Positions 47,201-56,700 of a stretch of DNA of 64,000 nt are shown one piece after another (position 1 is the first letter of the stretch; each line of letters opens with the position of its first letter). The stretch lies in assembly GCF_001027285.1 (NCBI RefSeq), contig NZ_CP011509.1, positions 8,394,501 to 8,458,500 of the forward strand, given 5' to 3'. A program made the translations under genes and the position numbers. The stretch comes from Archangium gephyra. GTDB lineage: Bacteria > Myxococcota > Myxococcia > Myxococcales > Myxococcaceae. Below the pieces are notes generated by a model that ran no database searches, was not told the DNA's origin, and saw only the letters and a list, made by a program, of their open reading frames with translations.

Positions 47201-50200
47201 AACAGCCGCGGCCACTCCGCTTCGCCCGGGTGCAGGAGGAGGGCCTCCATGCCCTCGGTCGTGCCCGTCTCCGCATGCAGCCACGGCACCTTGCCCACCG
47301 CCATCCGCAGCCCTTCCTCCAGGCCGAGGACTCCGGACTCCACCGCCGCCACGTACTCGCCCACGCCCCGCGCCACCACCGCCTGGGGCACCACGCCCCA
47401 GGCCCTCCACAGGCGCGCCAGGGCCCACTCCACCGCGAACACCGCGGCCCGGCCGTACGTCTCCTGCTTCAGCAGCGCGGACTCCTCGCCGTACAGCACC
47501 CGCACCAGCGGCTTCTCCAGCACGCCCTCGAGCGCCTGCTCGCACAGCTCCAGCGCCTCGCGGAAGACGGGCTGCGTCTCGTACAGCTCCCGCCCCATGG
47601 CCATGGACGGCTCGGCTTCACCACTGAAGACGAAGGCCACCCTGGGCGAGGGGCCCACCGCGCGTCCTGGCACCACGCCCTCCACCTCGCGGCCCTGCTC
47701 CACCGCGGACAGCAGCTCGCTCATCCGCTGGGCGCTGCCTCCCACCACGGCCAGCCGGTGCTCGAAGTGCGCGCGGCCCACCGCCGCCGTGAAGCACACG
47801 TCTCCCAGCTCCCCACCGCCCTCCTCCAGCACCTGGGCGTAGCGGCCCGCCTGGGCCCGCAGGGCCTCCGCGCTCCGCGCCGACAGCACCAGCACGTGCT
47901 CCGGCCGCTCCACCTCCCGCGTCCGCACGGGCCCCGGCGGCGCCTCCTCCAGCACCACGTGGGCGTTCGTCCCGCTGAAGCCGAAGGAGCTCACCCCCGC
48001 GATGCGCCGGCCCTGCGTCGGCTCCCACGCCGTCAGCTCCACCGGCACCTTCACGCCCATGGACTTCCAGTCGATGTGCGGGTTCGGCTTCTTCAGGTGC
48101 AGGTGCGCCGGAAGCTGCCGGTGCTGCATGGACAGCACCACCTTCATGATGCCCGTCACGCCCGCCGCGGACTCCAGGTGGCCCAGGTTCGTCTTCACCG
48201 AGCCCATCCACAGCGACTCCCCGCCCTGGCGTCCCTCCTTCAGCACCGACCACATCGCCTCCGCCTCGATGGGGTCTCCCAGCGACGTGCCCGTGCCGTG
48301 CGCCTCCAGGTAGCTCACCTCGGAGGGCTTCACGCCCGCGCTCCCCAGCGCCTGACGGATGACGGCCTGCTGCGCCAGTCCGTTGGGCACCGTGAGGCCG
48401 CTGCTCGCTCCGTCCTGGTTCACCGCCGTGCCGCGGATGACCGCGAGGATGTTGTCCCCCTGTGCCCGCGCCTCCGACAGCCGCTTGAGCACCAGCACGC
48501 CCGCGCCCTCGGCCCGCGCGAAGCCATTCGCCGAGGCGTCGAACGTCTTGCACCGCCCGTCCGCCGCGAGCATCCGCGCCCTGCACACCGCCATCATCGG
48601 CTCGGGCGAGAGGATGAGGTTCACCCCCGCCGCCAGCGCCATCGTGGACTCGCCGGTGCGCAGGCTCTGGCAGGCCAGGTGCAGCGCCGTCAGCGAGGAC
48701 GAGCACGCCGTGTCCACCGCCATGCACGGGCCCTGAAGGCCGAGCGTGTACGACAGGCGCCCCGCCACCACGTTCAGCGAGGTGCCCGAGGCGTACCACG
48801 CGTCCACGTCCTCCGGCGCGCCCTGGAGGATGACGCGCGAGTAGTCCGCCGTGGTGATGCCCACGAAGACGCCCGTGCGCGTGTTGCGCAGCGCGCTCGC
48901 GTCCTGGCCGGCCCGCTCCAGCGCCTCCCAGGCCACCTCCAGCACCAGCCGCTGCTGCGGATCCATGCTCTCCGCCTCACGCGGAGAGATGCCGAAGAAC
49001 TGCGGCTCGAAGCGGTCCACCTCGCGCAGGAAGCCGCCGGAGCGCACGTACATCTTCCCCGGCGCTTCCGGGTCCGCGTCGTACCAGGCGTCCACGTCCC
49101 AGCGGTCCGCCGGAATCTCCGAGATGGCATCCGTGCCCTCGCGCAGCAGCCGCCAGAAGGCCTCGGGCGTGTCCGCTCCGCCCGGCAGCCGGCACGCCAT
49201 GCCGACGATGGCGATGGGCTCATCCGAGGCGGCTGGGACATGGACCTCGGGCGTGGCGGCGCGGGGCGCCTCCGACTCGAGCAGCGAGGAGAGATGCTCC
49301 GTGAGCGCCTTCACGGTGGGGAAGTTGAACGCCAGGGTCGCCGGCAGCGGGACGCTCAGCGCCTTCTGCAGCCGCTCCTTCACCTCCACCGCCATGATGG
49401 AGTCCAGCCCCATCTCGTTGAAGCCGCGCTCGTCCTCCACGGACTGGCCGGGTTGCAGGCCGAGGATGCGCGACACGGACTCCTGCACCAGCTTGCGCAG
49501 CGCCTCGCGCCGGGCGGTGGCCGTGGGGGCCTCGCGCCAGGGTGCCGGGGCGGAGCTCTTCACCACCGGAAGCTCCTTCGGCCCGGCGGCCAGCTCGGTG
49601 CGCAGCCGCGACAGCAGGGGCCGGGGGCCTCGGGCCTCGAAGATGGGCAGGAAGCGCTCCCAGCGGATGGTGGCCACCATCGCCTGGGGCACGCGCGAGC
49701 CCACGAGCCGCTCCATCCAGCCCAGCGCGGCCTGCCGGTCGAGTACCTCCACGCCCATGTTCATCAGCCAGCGGCCCTGCTCCTCGGAGGCGGCACCCCG
49801 GCCGCTCCACAGGCCCCAGTTGATGCTGGTGGCCGCGAGCCCCAGCGCATGCCGGTGCGCCGCGAGCCCATCCAGGAAGCTGTTGGCCGCGGAGTAGTGC
49901 CCCACGCCCGAGGAGCCCCACACCGCCGAGATGGACGAGAAGAGGATGAAGAAGTCCAGCGGCTCGTCCCGCGTGAGCGTGTGCAGGTTCCAGGCGCCGG
50001 CCACCTTCGGAGCCAGCACCCGCTCGAGCGTGTCCGCGTCCAGGTCCCGCACCCGCGACGTCGAGGACACCACCGCCGCGTGGACGATGCCGCGCAGTGG
50101 GGGCATGGACGCACGCATCCGCTCGAGCAGGGCCGCCATGTCCTCGCGAAGCGCCACGTCCGCCTGGGCCAGCAGCACCTTCGCGCCCGCCTCCTCCAGC

Positions 50201-53200
50201 TCGCGGACACCGGTGATGCGCTCGGCCAGCTCGCCGCCCTGGGCCAGGGCCGCGTCCCACTGCGAGCGCTCGGGCATGGCCCGGCGCGCGGTGAGCACGA
50301 GATGACGGGCACCCCGGCGCACCAGCCAGCGCGCCACCTCGAGCCCGAGCGCCCCCTGCCCTCCCGCGATGAGGTACGTGGCCTCGGCCTGGACGGGCAC
50401 GGGCTTGGACTCCGGAGACTCACGCTCCACCAGCCGCGCCACGTACCGCTGGCCGCCCCGCAGCACCATCTGGTCCTCGTCCCGCGCCGAGCGCAGCTCC
50501 TCCCAGAGTTGCCGCGCGCCGTCCTCGGGGCCCAGGTCGATCAACCCGCCCCAGCGGCCCGGGCTCTCCAGCGCCACGCTCCGCCCGAGTCCCCACAACG
50601 TCGCCTGCGCGGGCTCCACCTTCTCCACGCCCGAGCCCACCGACTGGGTGCTCCGGGTCACCACCCACAGCCGGCCACCGGGCTCCGGTGAGCCCTCCAC
50701 GACGCGCAGCATGGAGGCCACGCTGACGCAGGACTCGCGGATGCCCGGGCCTTCCACGCTCGTGACGTCCAGGGCTCCCAGGTACACCACCCCCGCGCAG
50801 GGCGAGCTCGCGGAGAAGCGCTCGCGCCACACCCGCTCCAGGGCCGTGGCATCCCCCGCGTCCACCTTCACGCAGGCGCCGCCCTGGGCCTCGATGCTTG
50901 AGGCGAGCTGCTCGCCCACCCCGCCGCGATCGCACAGCAGCAGCCAGGTGCCACTCGCCGGTGCGGGAGCGGACGCCGGGCGCGGCGCGGACTGCCACTC
51001 CAGCGCGTACAGATCGCCCCGCGTTCCGTCCGGTGCTTCCGTGGCGGAGTCCTGGTCCGGCGCGGGCTGTGCGGACTTCGCGGCGGGGGACGCCTCCGGA
51101 ATGGCCCAGTACCGCTGGCGCTGCCAGGGGTAGCGCGGCAACACCACCTTGCGGCGCGCGGGCTCGGGGTCCACCTTGCTCCAGTCCACCGCCTGGCCCC
51201 GGACGAACAAGCGCCCCAGGACGCCCAGCACCTGCTCCACGTCGTCCTTGCCCTTGCGCAGCGAGGGGAGCCACTCGGGCCCCTCGCCCAGGCACGCCTT
51301 GCCGAGCCCGAGCAGCGTGGTGTGCGGGCCCACCTCCACGTAGGTGTCGATGTCCAGGCCGCGCAGCGACTCCATGCCCTCCTGGAAGCGCACGGCCTCG
51401 CGGGCATGTCGGCGCCAGTAGCCCGGAGCGCCCAGCTCGTTGGGGCCCACCGGCCGGCCCGTGACGTTGGAGATGAGCGGCAGCTTCCCGGGAGCGCGCG
51501 CCATCCGGGACGCCCTCGCCTCCAGCGCCTCCAGCATGGGCTCCACCAGCGGCGAGTGGAAGGCATGCGAGACGTTGAGCTTGCGCGTCGCGATGCCCTG
51601 GGCCTCGAGCGCCGAGGTGACGCGCTCCACGGCCTCGGCCGCGCCGGACAGGGAGAGCTGGCCCGGTCCGTTGTACGCGGCGATGGACACGCGGTCCTGG
51701 TACGGCGCGAGCACCGGCGCCACCTGGGCCTCGGTGGCGAACACCATGGCCATGACACCGCCCGGAGGCAGGGCCTGCATGAGCCTGCCGCGCTCGGCGA
51801 TGAGGTCCAGCGCGTCCTCCATGGAGAGGATGCCGGCCACGCACGCGGCGGCGAACTCGCCCACGCTGTGTCCCATCACCGCGTCCGGCACCACGCCCCA
51901 CGAGCGCCACAGCTCCGCCAGCGCGTACTGCAGGGCGAACAGGGCCGGCTGGCTGTAGCCCGTCTGGTCGATGGGAGACGGCGCGCCGTCCCGCGGGTAC
52001 ATCACGGACAGCAGGTCCATCCTCGGCTTCAGCCGCGCGGCGCACCGGTCCAGCGCGTCGCGGAAGACGTCCGAGGTGTCGTAGAGCCGCCGGCCCATGC
52101 CGGCGAACTGCGAGCCCTGGCCGGTGAAGAGGAAGGCCACCCGGGGCGGGTTGTTGCCCGCCCTGCCCTGGGCCACCTGCTCCGGCTTCATGTCCGAGGC
52201 GAAGGCGGACAGGCTCGCGGCCAGGGCCTGCGGGGAGCCTCCCACCACGGCCAGCCGGTGCGGCAGGCGCGCGCGGGTGGTGTTGAGGGTGAAGCACACG
52301 TCCGCCGCGTCCAGCTCCGGGTGGGCGGTGAGGTGCTCGGCCTGACGGCGCGCCAGGGCCACCAGCGCCTCTTCCTTGCGAGCCGAGAGCGTCAGCAGGT
52401 GCGTGGGGCGTGGGGCGGGCGTGCGCGTGGGGGCGGCCGGGGGAGGCGCCTCCTCCAGGATGATGTGCGCGTTGGTGCCGCTCATGCCGAACGCACTCAC
52501 GCCGGCCAGCCGGGGCACCGCCGAGCGCTTCCACGGCTGGAGCTCGGTGGGGACGTAGAAGGGCGTGCCCTCCAGCCGGATGCGCGGGTTGAGGCGGCTG
52601 AAGTTGAGGTGTTTGGGGATGGCCTCGTGCTGAAGCGCCAGCACCGTCTTCATGAGGCCGGCGATGCCCGCCGCGGCCTCCAGGTGGCCCATGTTCGTCT
52701 TCACCGAGCCGAGCGCGCACCGCGAGCCATCCGGCCTCGGCCTGCCCAGCACGTCCACGAGCGCCTCGACCTCGATCGGGTCTCCGAGCGGCGTGCCGGT
52801 CCCATGCGCCTCGATGTAGCCGAGGGCGGAGGGGTCCACCTTCGCGCTCGCCAGCGCCTGCCGCAGCAGGGCCTGCTGGGCGAGCATGTTGGGCGCGGTG
52901 AGTCCCTGCGAGCGTCCATCCTGGTTGACGGCCGAGCCGCGGATGACGGCGAGGATGGTGTCGCCCTGGGCCTGCGCGTCCGACAGCCGCTTGAGCACGA
53001 CGAGGCCGCAGCCCTCGCCGCGCACGAAGCCATTGGCGCGGGCGTCGAAGGCACTGCACCGGCCGTTGGGAGAGAGCGCCTGCATGCGCAGGAGCGTCTC
53101 CGTGACGGACGGGTCCAACACGAGGTTCACACCGCCCGCGAGCGCCACGGAGCACTCATTGGCGCGCAGGCTCTGGCAGGCCAGGTGGATGGCCACCAGC

Positions 53201-53799
53201 GAGGACGAGCACGCCGTGTCCACCGCGAGGCTGGGCCCCTGCAACCCGAGCGTGTACGAGACGCGCCCGGGTGGGAAGCAGTGGCCGTTGCCGGTGCCGT
53301 AGTAGGCGTCGATGCGCTCGGGCTCGGTGGGCAGCAGCCGGTAGTAGTCATCCCCGGTGAGCCCCACGAAGACGCCGGTGGCCGTCTGCGCCAGCCGCTC
53401 CGGGTCCTGCCCCGCGTGCTCCAGCGCCTCCCAGGCCACCTCCAGCAGCAGGCGCTGGCGCGGGTCCATGCTGGTGGCCTCGCGCGGGGAGATGCCGAAG
53501 AAGGCCGCGTCGAAACCGCTCACGTCCTCCAGGTAGCCGGCCCAACGCGGCGCACTCGCGTCCGAGCCCACACGGCGTGAAGCGGGCTCGCGGCGGACGG
53601 CATCCCGCCCGGCCGCCAGCAGCTCCCAGTACGACTCTGGCGTGTCCGCTCCGCCGGGGAAGCGGCACCCCATCCCGATGATGGCGATGGGTTCGGTGCG
53701 GGCCCGCTCGAGCGAGTCGATACGGGCCTGCATCTTCTGCATCGCCATCACCGCACGAGCCAGGCGCTGCTTGAGCTCGTCCTTCACGTCCTCACTCAC
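44239..53799 (-). CDS. Type I PKS, two modules: KS-AT-KR-ACP and KS-AT(degenerate)-DH-KR-ACP
   Basis: The 3,186-residue protein opens with a docking coiled coil. Module A: KS with VDTACSSSLVA near 196 and NMGHLEAAAG; an intact AT with GHSVGE near 643 and HAFH near 743, pointing to malonyl-CoA; KR with GGQGALG near 1147 and Tyr near 1302; ACP Ser in MGLDSIM near 1467. Module B: intact KS (Cys near 1697, NLGHLESAAG); AT remnant with ARGVGEYVAA near 2144 in place of GHS-x-GE and an internal deletion; DH with HRLNGTIVAAG near 2290 (last Pro replaced by Gly) and Asp in GFVDSCFQ; KR with GGLGGLG near 2785 and the B-type VLDDG; ACP Ser in MGMDSLM near 3093. The GTG start overlaps the upstream stop. 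Confidence 0.93.
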   Translation of the reverse strand: MSEDVKDELKQRLARAVMAMQKMQARIDSLERARTEPIAIIGMGCRFPGGADTPESYWELLAAGRDAVRREPASRRVGSDASAPRWAGYLEDVSGFDAAFFGISPREATSMDPRQRLLLEVAWEALEHAGQDPERLAQTATGVFVGLTGDDYYRLLPTEPERIDAYYGTGNGHCFPPGRVSYTLGLQGPSLAVDTACSSSLVAIHLACQSLRANECSVALAGGVNLVLDPSVTETLLRMQALSPNGRCSAFDARANGFVRGEGCGLVVLKRLSDAQAQGDTILAVIRGSAVNQDGRSQGLTAPNMLAQQALLRQALASAKVDPSALGYIEAHGTGTPLGDPIEVEALVDVLGRPRPDGSRCALGSVKTNMGHLEAAAGIAGLMKTVLALQHEAIPKHLNFSRLNPRIRLEGTPFYVPTELQPWKRSAVPRLAGVSAFGMSGTNAHIILEEAPPPAAPTRTPAPRPTHLLTLSARKEEALVALARRQAEHLTAHPELDAADVCFTLNTTRARLPHRLAVVGGSPQALAASLSAFASDMKPEQVAQGRAGNNPPRVAFLFTGQGSQFAGMGRRLYDTSDVFRDALDRCAARLKPRMDLLSVMYPRDGAPSPIDQTGYSQPALFALQYALAELWRSWGVVPDAVMGHSVGEFAAACVAGILSMEDALDLIAERGRLMQALPPGGVMAMVFATEAQVAPVLAPYQDRVSIAAYNGPGQLSLSGAAEAVERVTSALEAQGIATRKLNVSHAFHSPLVEPMLEALEARASRMARAPGKLPLISNVTGRPVGPNELGAPGYWRRHAREAVRFQEGMESLRGLDIDTYVEVGPHTTLLGLGKACLGEGPEWLPSLRKGKDDVEQVLGVLGRLFVRGQAVDWSKVDPEPARRKVVLPRYPWQRQRYWAIPEASPAAKSAQPAPDQDSATEAPDGTRGDLYALEWQSAPRPASAPAPASGTWLLLCDRGGVGEQLASSIEAQGGACVKVDAGDATALERVWRERFSASSPCAGVVYLGALDVTSVEGPGIRESCVSVASMLRVVEGSPEPGGRLWVVTRSTQSVGSGVEKVEPAQATLWGLGRSVALESPGRWGGLIDLGPEDGARQLWEELRSARDEDQMVLRGGQRYVARLVERESPESKPVPVQAEATYLIAGGQGALGLEVARWLVRRGARHLVLTARRAMPERSQWDAALAQGGELAERITGVRELEEAGAKVLLAQADVALREDMAALLERMRASMPPLRGIVHAAVVSSTSRVRDLDADTLERVLAPKVAGAWNLHTLTRDEPLDFFILFSSISAVWGSSGVGHYSAANSFLDGLAAHRHALGLAATSINWGLWSGRGAASEEQGRWLMNMGVEVLDRQAALGWMERLVGSRVPQAMVATIRWERFLPIFEARGPRPLLSRLRTELAAGPKELPVVKSSAPAPWREAPTATARREALRKLVQESVSRILGLQPGQSVEDERGFNEMGLDSIMAVEVKERLQKALSVPLPATLAFNFPTVKALTEHLSSLLESEAPRAATPEVHVPAASDEPIAIVGMACRLPGGADTPEAFWRLLREGTDAISEIPADRWDVDAWYDADPEAPGKMYVRSGGFLREVDRFEPQFFGISPREAESMDPQQRLVLEVAWEALERAGQDASALRNTRTGVFVGITTADYSRVILQGAPEDVDAWYASGTSLNVVAGRLSYTLGLQGPCMAVDTACSSSLTALHLACQSLRTGESTMALAAGVNLILSPEPMMAVCRARMLAADGRCKTFDASANGFARAEGAGVLVLKRLSEARAQGDNILAVIRGTAVNQDGASSGLTVPNGLAQQAVIRQALGSAGVKPSEVSYLEAHGTGTSLGDPIEAEAMWSVLKEGRQGGESLWMGSVKTNLGHLESAAGVTGIMKVVLSMQHRQLPAHLHLKKPNPHIDWKSMGVKVPVELTAWEPTQGRRIAGVSSFGFSGTNAHVVLEEAPPGPVRTREVERPEHVLVLSARSAEALRAQAGRYAQVLEEGGGELGDVCFTAAVGRAHFEHRLAVVGGSAQRMSELLSAVEQGREVEGVVPGRAVGPSPRVAFVFSGEAEPSMAMGRELYETQPVFREALELCEQALEGVLEKPLVRVLYGEESALLKQETYGRAAVFAVEWALARLWRAWGVVPQAVVARGVGEYVAAVESGVLGLEEGLRMAVGKVPWLHAETGTTEGMEALLLHPGEAEWPRLLKTLGALYVKGVAVDWAAFDAPYERRRVALPTYPFQRQRYWWRSAAPRTALAPRHEAESLPHFGRRLRSPALDALVYETVYGPSRPAHLNDHRLNGTIVAAGSSHVSLVLSVIEDTYGTPACTLENLAFPQALVLAEDEERTLQVILSPQEQGHAFEVKSLGDTSGAETWVLHASGGVRVGPAEQPRPWTSREELLARGQERISGEDIYRGMREKGYTLGSGYQWIRSVARVGDEILGEMRLPSLPDRLEDYPLYPGFVDSCFQVLTSWTLELQARYPDAMLIPFSVSRFTVYRRPRGTVWCHARMEGGGRAEAGELIGGDFRIIDEQGVVAEVIGFRARMANREAVRIGTHARREEARYEVSWKPSPEARPLVPAPLADKRPWVLLMDAQGVGERLGRMLEEQGAPVLRVRPEGFARVSIDTLVPARCAGVVYLWGMDQRTPDDASAESVQRAALEASGGALHLVKGLAGRDEAPPVWIVTRGAQAVKDTRGGLALAQAPLWGLGRVIDLEAPELRCTRVDLDPEDLEGSVRLLYAELGSGGGAPEREVAFRGGVRLYPVLRKDTGSRAGSLPMRAEATYLVTGGLGGLGLEVARWMVEQGARHLVLVGRRAPSAQASEAVRALEQAGAHVTVASADVSNEAEVARLLQRLDTDGPPLRGIVHSAGVLDDGALPQQDLERFERVMTPKVAGAWNLHRLTEGRPLDFFVLFSSASAMLGSRGQANYAAANTFLDALAHERRARGLVAQSLDWGPWAETGMVGAPDGTLARALERRGIRPLATKQALALFGEALASGRPQLALMSVQWPVYLEVLGAKGRSSFYEAVAPARPTAGPNAAMASSQPRHPLAERLKAALPHERVQVLESSLQEEVARILRLEPSQLDWRQGFAEMGMDSLMAIELRNVLQKGLGVSVPATVALDHPTIDFLVRHLLENVLRLEVQEPRPKAPETKPVPAPEPEGQLAESLDALSDAELARLVAEDLAKDS

Positions 53800-56700
53800 T
53801 GCTTGTCCTCCCAGCCCGCCAGCACGTCATCCACCATCTCGAGCAACTTCCCTTCCGACAGCTCCGCGAGCTGGTGGGCCTCCGGCTCCGCCGTGGCGGG
53901 AGACCGGTTCATGAGGATGGGCTGCTCCGCCGGGGCGGCGGGAGCCGGTGAATCGGACGACTGCCTGGGGGTGAGCCCCAGCTGCTCCAGCAGGTACACC
54001 GCCAGCGCCGCCAGGGTGGAGTGCGCCCACAGCAGCGTCACCGACAGCTTCAGCTCCAGCGTGGCCTCGATGCGGTTGCGCAGCTCCAGGCTCATCAGCG
54101 AGTCGAGCCCCAGGCCGCGGAACGGCTCGTGCCGTCCCACGCGCGACGGATCGATCCGCAGCACCTGGGCGAGCCGCTCGCGCAGGTAGCTCTCCATCTT
54201 GCCCGTCCGCTCGCTCGCGTTGGCCCGCCGCAGCTCCAGCAGCAGGGCGGAGCGGCCGCGCTGGCCCTCGCCATGGCGCTCCGCGGCCAGCTCCTCCCAG
54301 ATGCGCAGCGACGCCGCGCTCGGGAAGAACTCCAGCCACTGGCGCACGTCGAGCGACACCGCGCCCACGTGCACCGCGCCCTCCTGCAGCAGGCGCTCGA
54401 GCATCATCTCGCCCTGGCGCGGGGTGAAGCTGGCCATGCCCTGGTGCGCCAGCCGCTCGCCGCGGTTGGAGTGCGCGGCGGCCAGACCCACCTCGGAGAA
54501 GGGACCCCAGTTCACGCTCAGCGCCGGCAGGCCCTGCTGGCGCCGGTAGTGGGCCAGCGCATCCATGGCCGCGTTGGCCGCCGCGTAGTTGCCCTGGCCC
54601 GGCAGTCCCAACAGCGCGGACATGGACGAGTAGAGGACGAAGAAGTCCAGCGGCTCGTCGCGGGTGAGCATGTGCAGGTTCCACGCGCCCTGGATCTTCG
54701 GAGCCATGACGGTGCGGAAGCGCGCCGGCTCCTGCTGCTCCAGGGTGCCGTCATCGAGCACGCCCGCGCAGTGCAGCACGCCGCGCAGCTGGGGCAGGTC
54801 CCCCCGCGTACGCGCCACCACCTCGGACAGGCGCCGGGCGTCCGCCACGTCCGCCTTCGCCACCTCGATGCGCGCCCCCTGGGCCCGCAGCGTCTCCAGC
54901 TCCTTCTGGACGGCCTCGGAGGGAGTGCTCCGGCCGGTGAGCAGCAGATTCCGCGCGCCATGCCCCACCAGCCAGCGGGCCGCCTCCAGGCCCAGGCCAC
55001 CCAGGCCACCGGTGATGAGGTACGTCGCGTCCTCGCGCACCCGGAAGCCCGAGCGCGGCGGCACCACGCGCAGGTGTGGATCATCCATGGTGACGACGAG
55101 CTTGCCCACGTGCTGGCCCTGCGCCATCTCGCGGAAGGCCTCGGAGGCCTGCGACACGGGGAAGGCGCGGTGGCGCACGGGCTTGAGCGTGCCCGAGGCC
55201 ATCTGCTCCACCACCTCGTGCAGCAGCCGCGAGCACAGCGCCGGGCGCTGCTCCCTCAGGCCCACCAGATCGATGGCCGCGTAGATGAGCCGGCGGCTGA
55301 ACTGCGACAAGTCCAGCGCGCGTCCGGCGTGGATGTCGCGGTTGCCCACCTCCAGGAAGCGGCCATCCGGAGCCAGCACCTCCATGCTCCGGGTGATGGC
55401 ATCACCGGAGAGGGAGTTGAGCACCGCGTCCACGCCCTCGCCCTTCGTGAGGCGCATCACCTCGTCGGCGAAGGCCAGCGTGCGCGAGTCCATCACGTGG
55501 GGAATGCCCATCGAGCGCAGCAGCTCGCGCTTCTCCGGCGTGCCGGCGGTGGCGAACACCTCCACCCCCATGGACTGGGCGATCTGCACCGCCGCCAGGC
55601 CGAGTCCGCCCGCGGCGGAGTGGATGAGGACGCGCTCGCCCTTCTGCAGCCGGGCCAGGTGGTGCAGCGCGTACCAGGCCGTCATGAAGACGCTGGGGAT
55701 GGAGCTGGCCTCGACCGCGCTCATCCCGGCGGGACGGCGCACGGCGAAGCGCGCATCCGTGACGACGTGCGAGGCCATGGCCGAGGGCGCGAAGGCCACC
55801 ACCTCGTCTCCAGCCTCGAGGTTCGTCACCCCCTCGCCCACCGCCACCACGCGGCCGGCGCAGTCGAGCCCCAGCGGCAGGCCCTCCAGCGGAACGCCGG
55901 GGGCACCGCCCTTGCCCTTCATCACGTAGAGGCCCATGGTCTTCATCACGTCGATGAAGTTGAGGGCCGAGGCCTCGACGGCGATTTCCACCTCGCCCGG
56001 GCCGGGCTTGCGCCGCTCGGACATGCGCACGGACACGCCGCCGAAGGAGCCCGCCGGGGGCGTCTCCACCTGGAAGGGACGGCCCGCCACGGGCAGCAGC
56101 GGCTCCATGAACAGCTCCTTCGCACCCGAGCGCCGGACGAGCCGCGCCACGAAGCGCGCCCCCGCCCGCAGGGCCACCTGCTCATCCTCCGCGCGCGCGG
56201 CCAGCTCGCGGCCCAGGGCTTCCACGTCCACCAGGGGCGAGGAGGAATCCAGGTCCACGCACGTGCAGCGCAGCTCCGGGTGCTCGTGTCCCACGGCGCG
56301 TCCCAGGCCCCAGAGAGCGGCCTGGAGCGCCCCCGTCACGGGCGAGCCCAGCACGGGGTAGGCACCCCGCGTCACCAGCCACAGGCGCGGAGGATCCCTC
56401 CACCCGAGCCGCAGCACCTCCTGGACGATGCGCAGCGCGCCGCCGCAGGCCCTCACGGCCTCGTCGATGGCCTTCTCGCCCGGCATGTCCGGGGCCGGCA
56501 TGTCCAGGCCCCACAGGTACGCCACGCCCGCGCAGGCGCCGCCGGACGGCAGGCACTGCTGCAACATGGCGCGCATCTCCTCGCGCGAGCCGGGCGTCAC
56601 CGCGAAGTGCCGGGCCCCCAGCTTGCGCAGGCCCGAGCCCGCCTCCACGCGGATGCAGGCCCCGCCCCAGGACTCCAGCATGTCCGCGAGCGAGGCGCCC

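Noticed and set aside
44317-50691. Open frame of 2,124 codons on the plus strand opposite the PKS
   Set aside because: It is antisense to clear KS, AT, KR, DH and ACP motifs, its composition (Arg/His/Leu/Gln/Ala/Pro) is the usual complement of GC-rich coding DNA, and it shows no domain.
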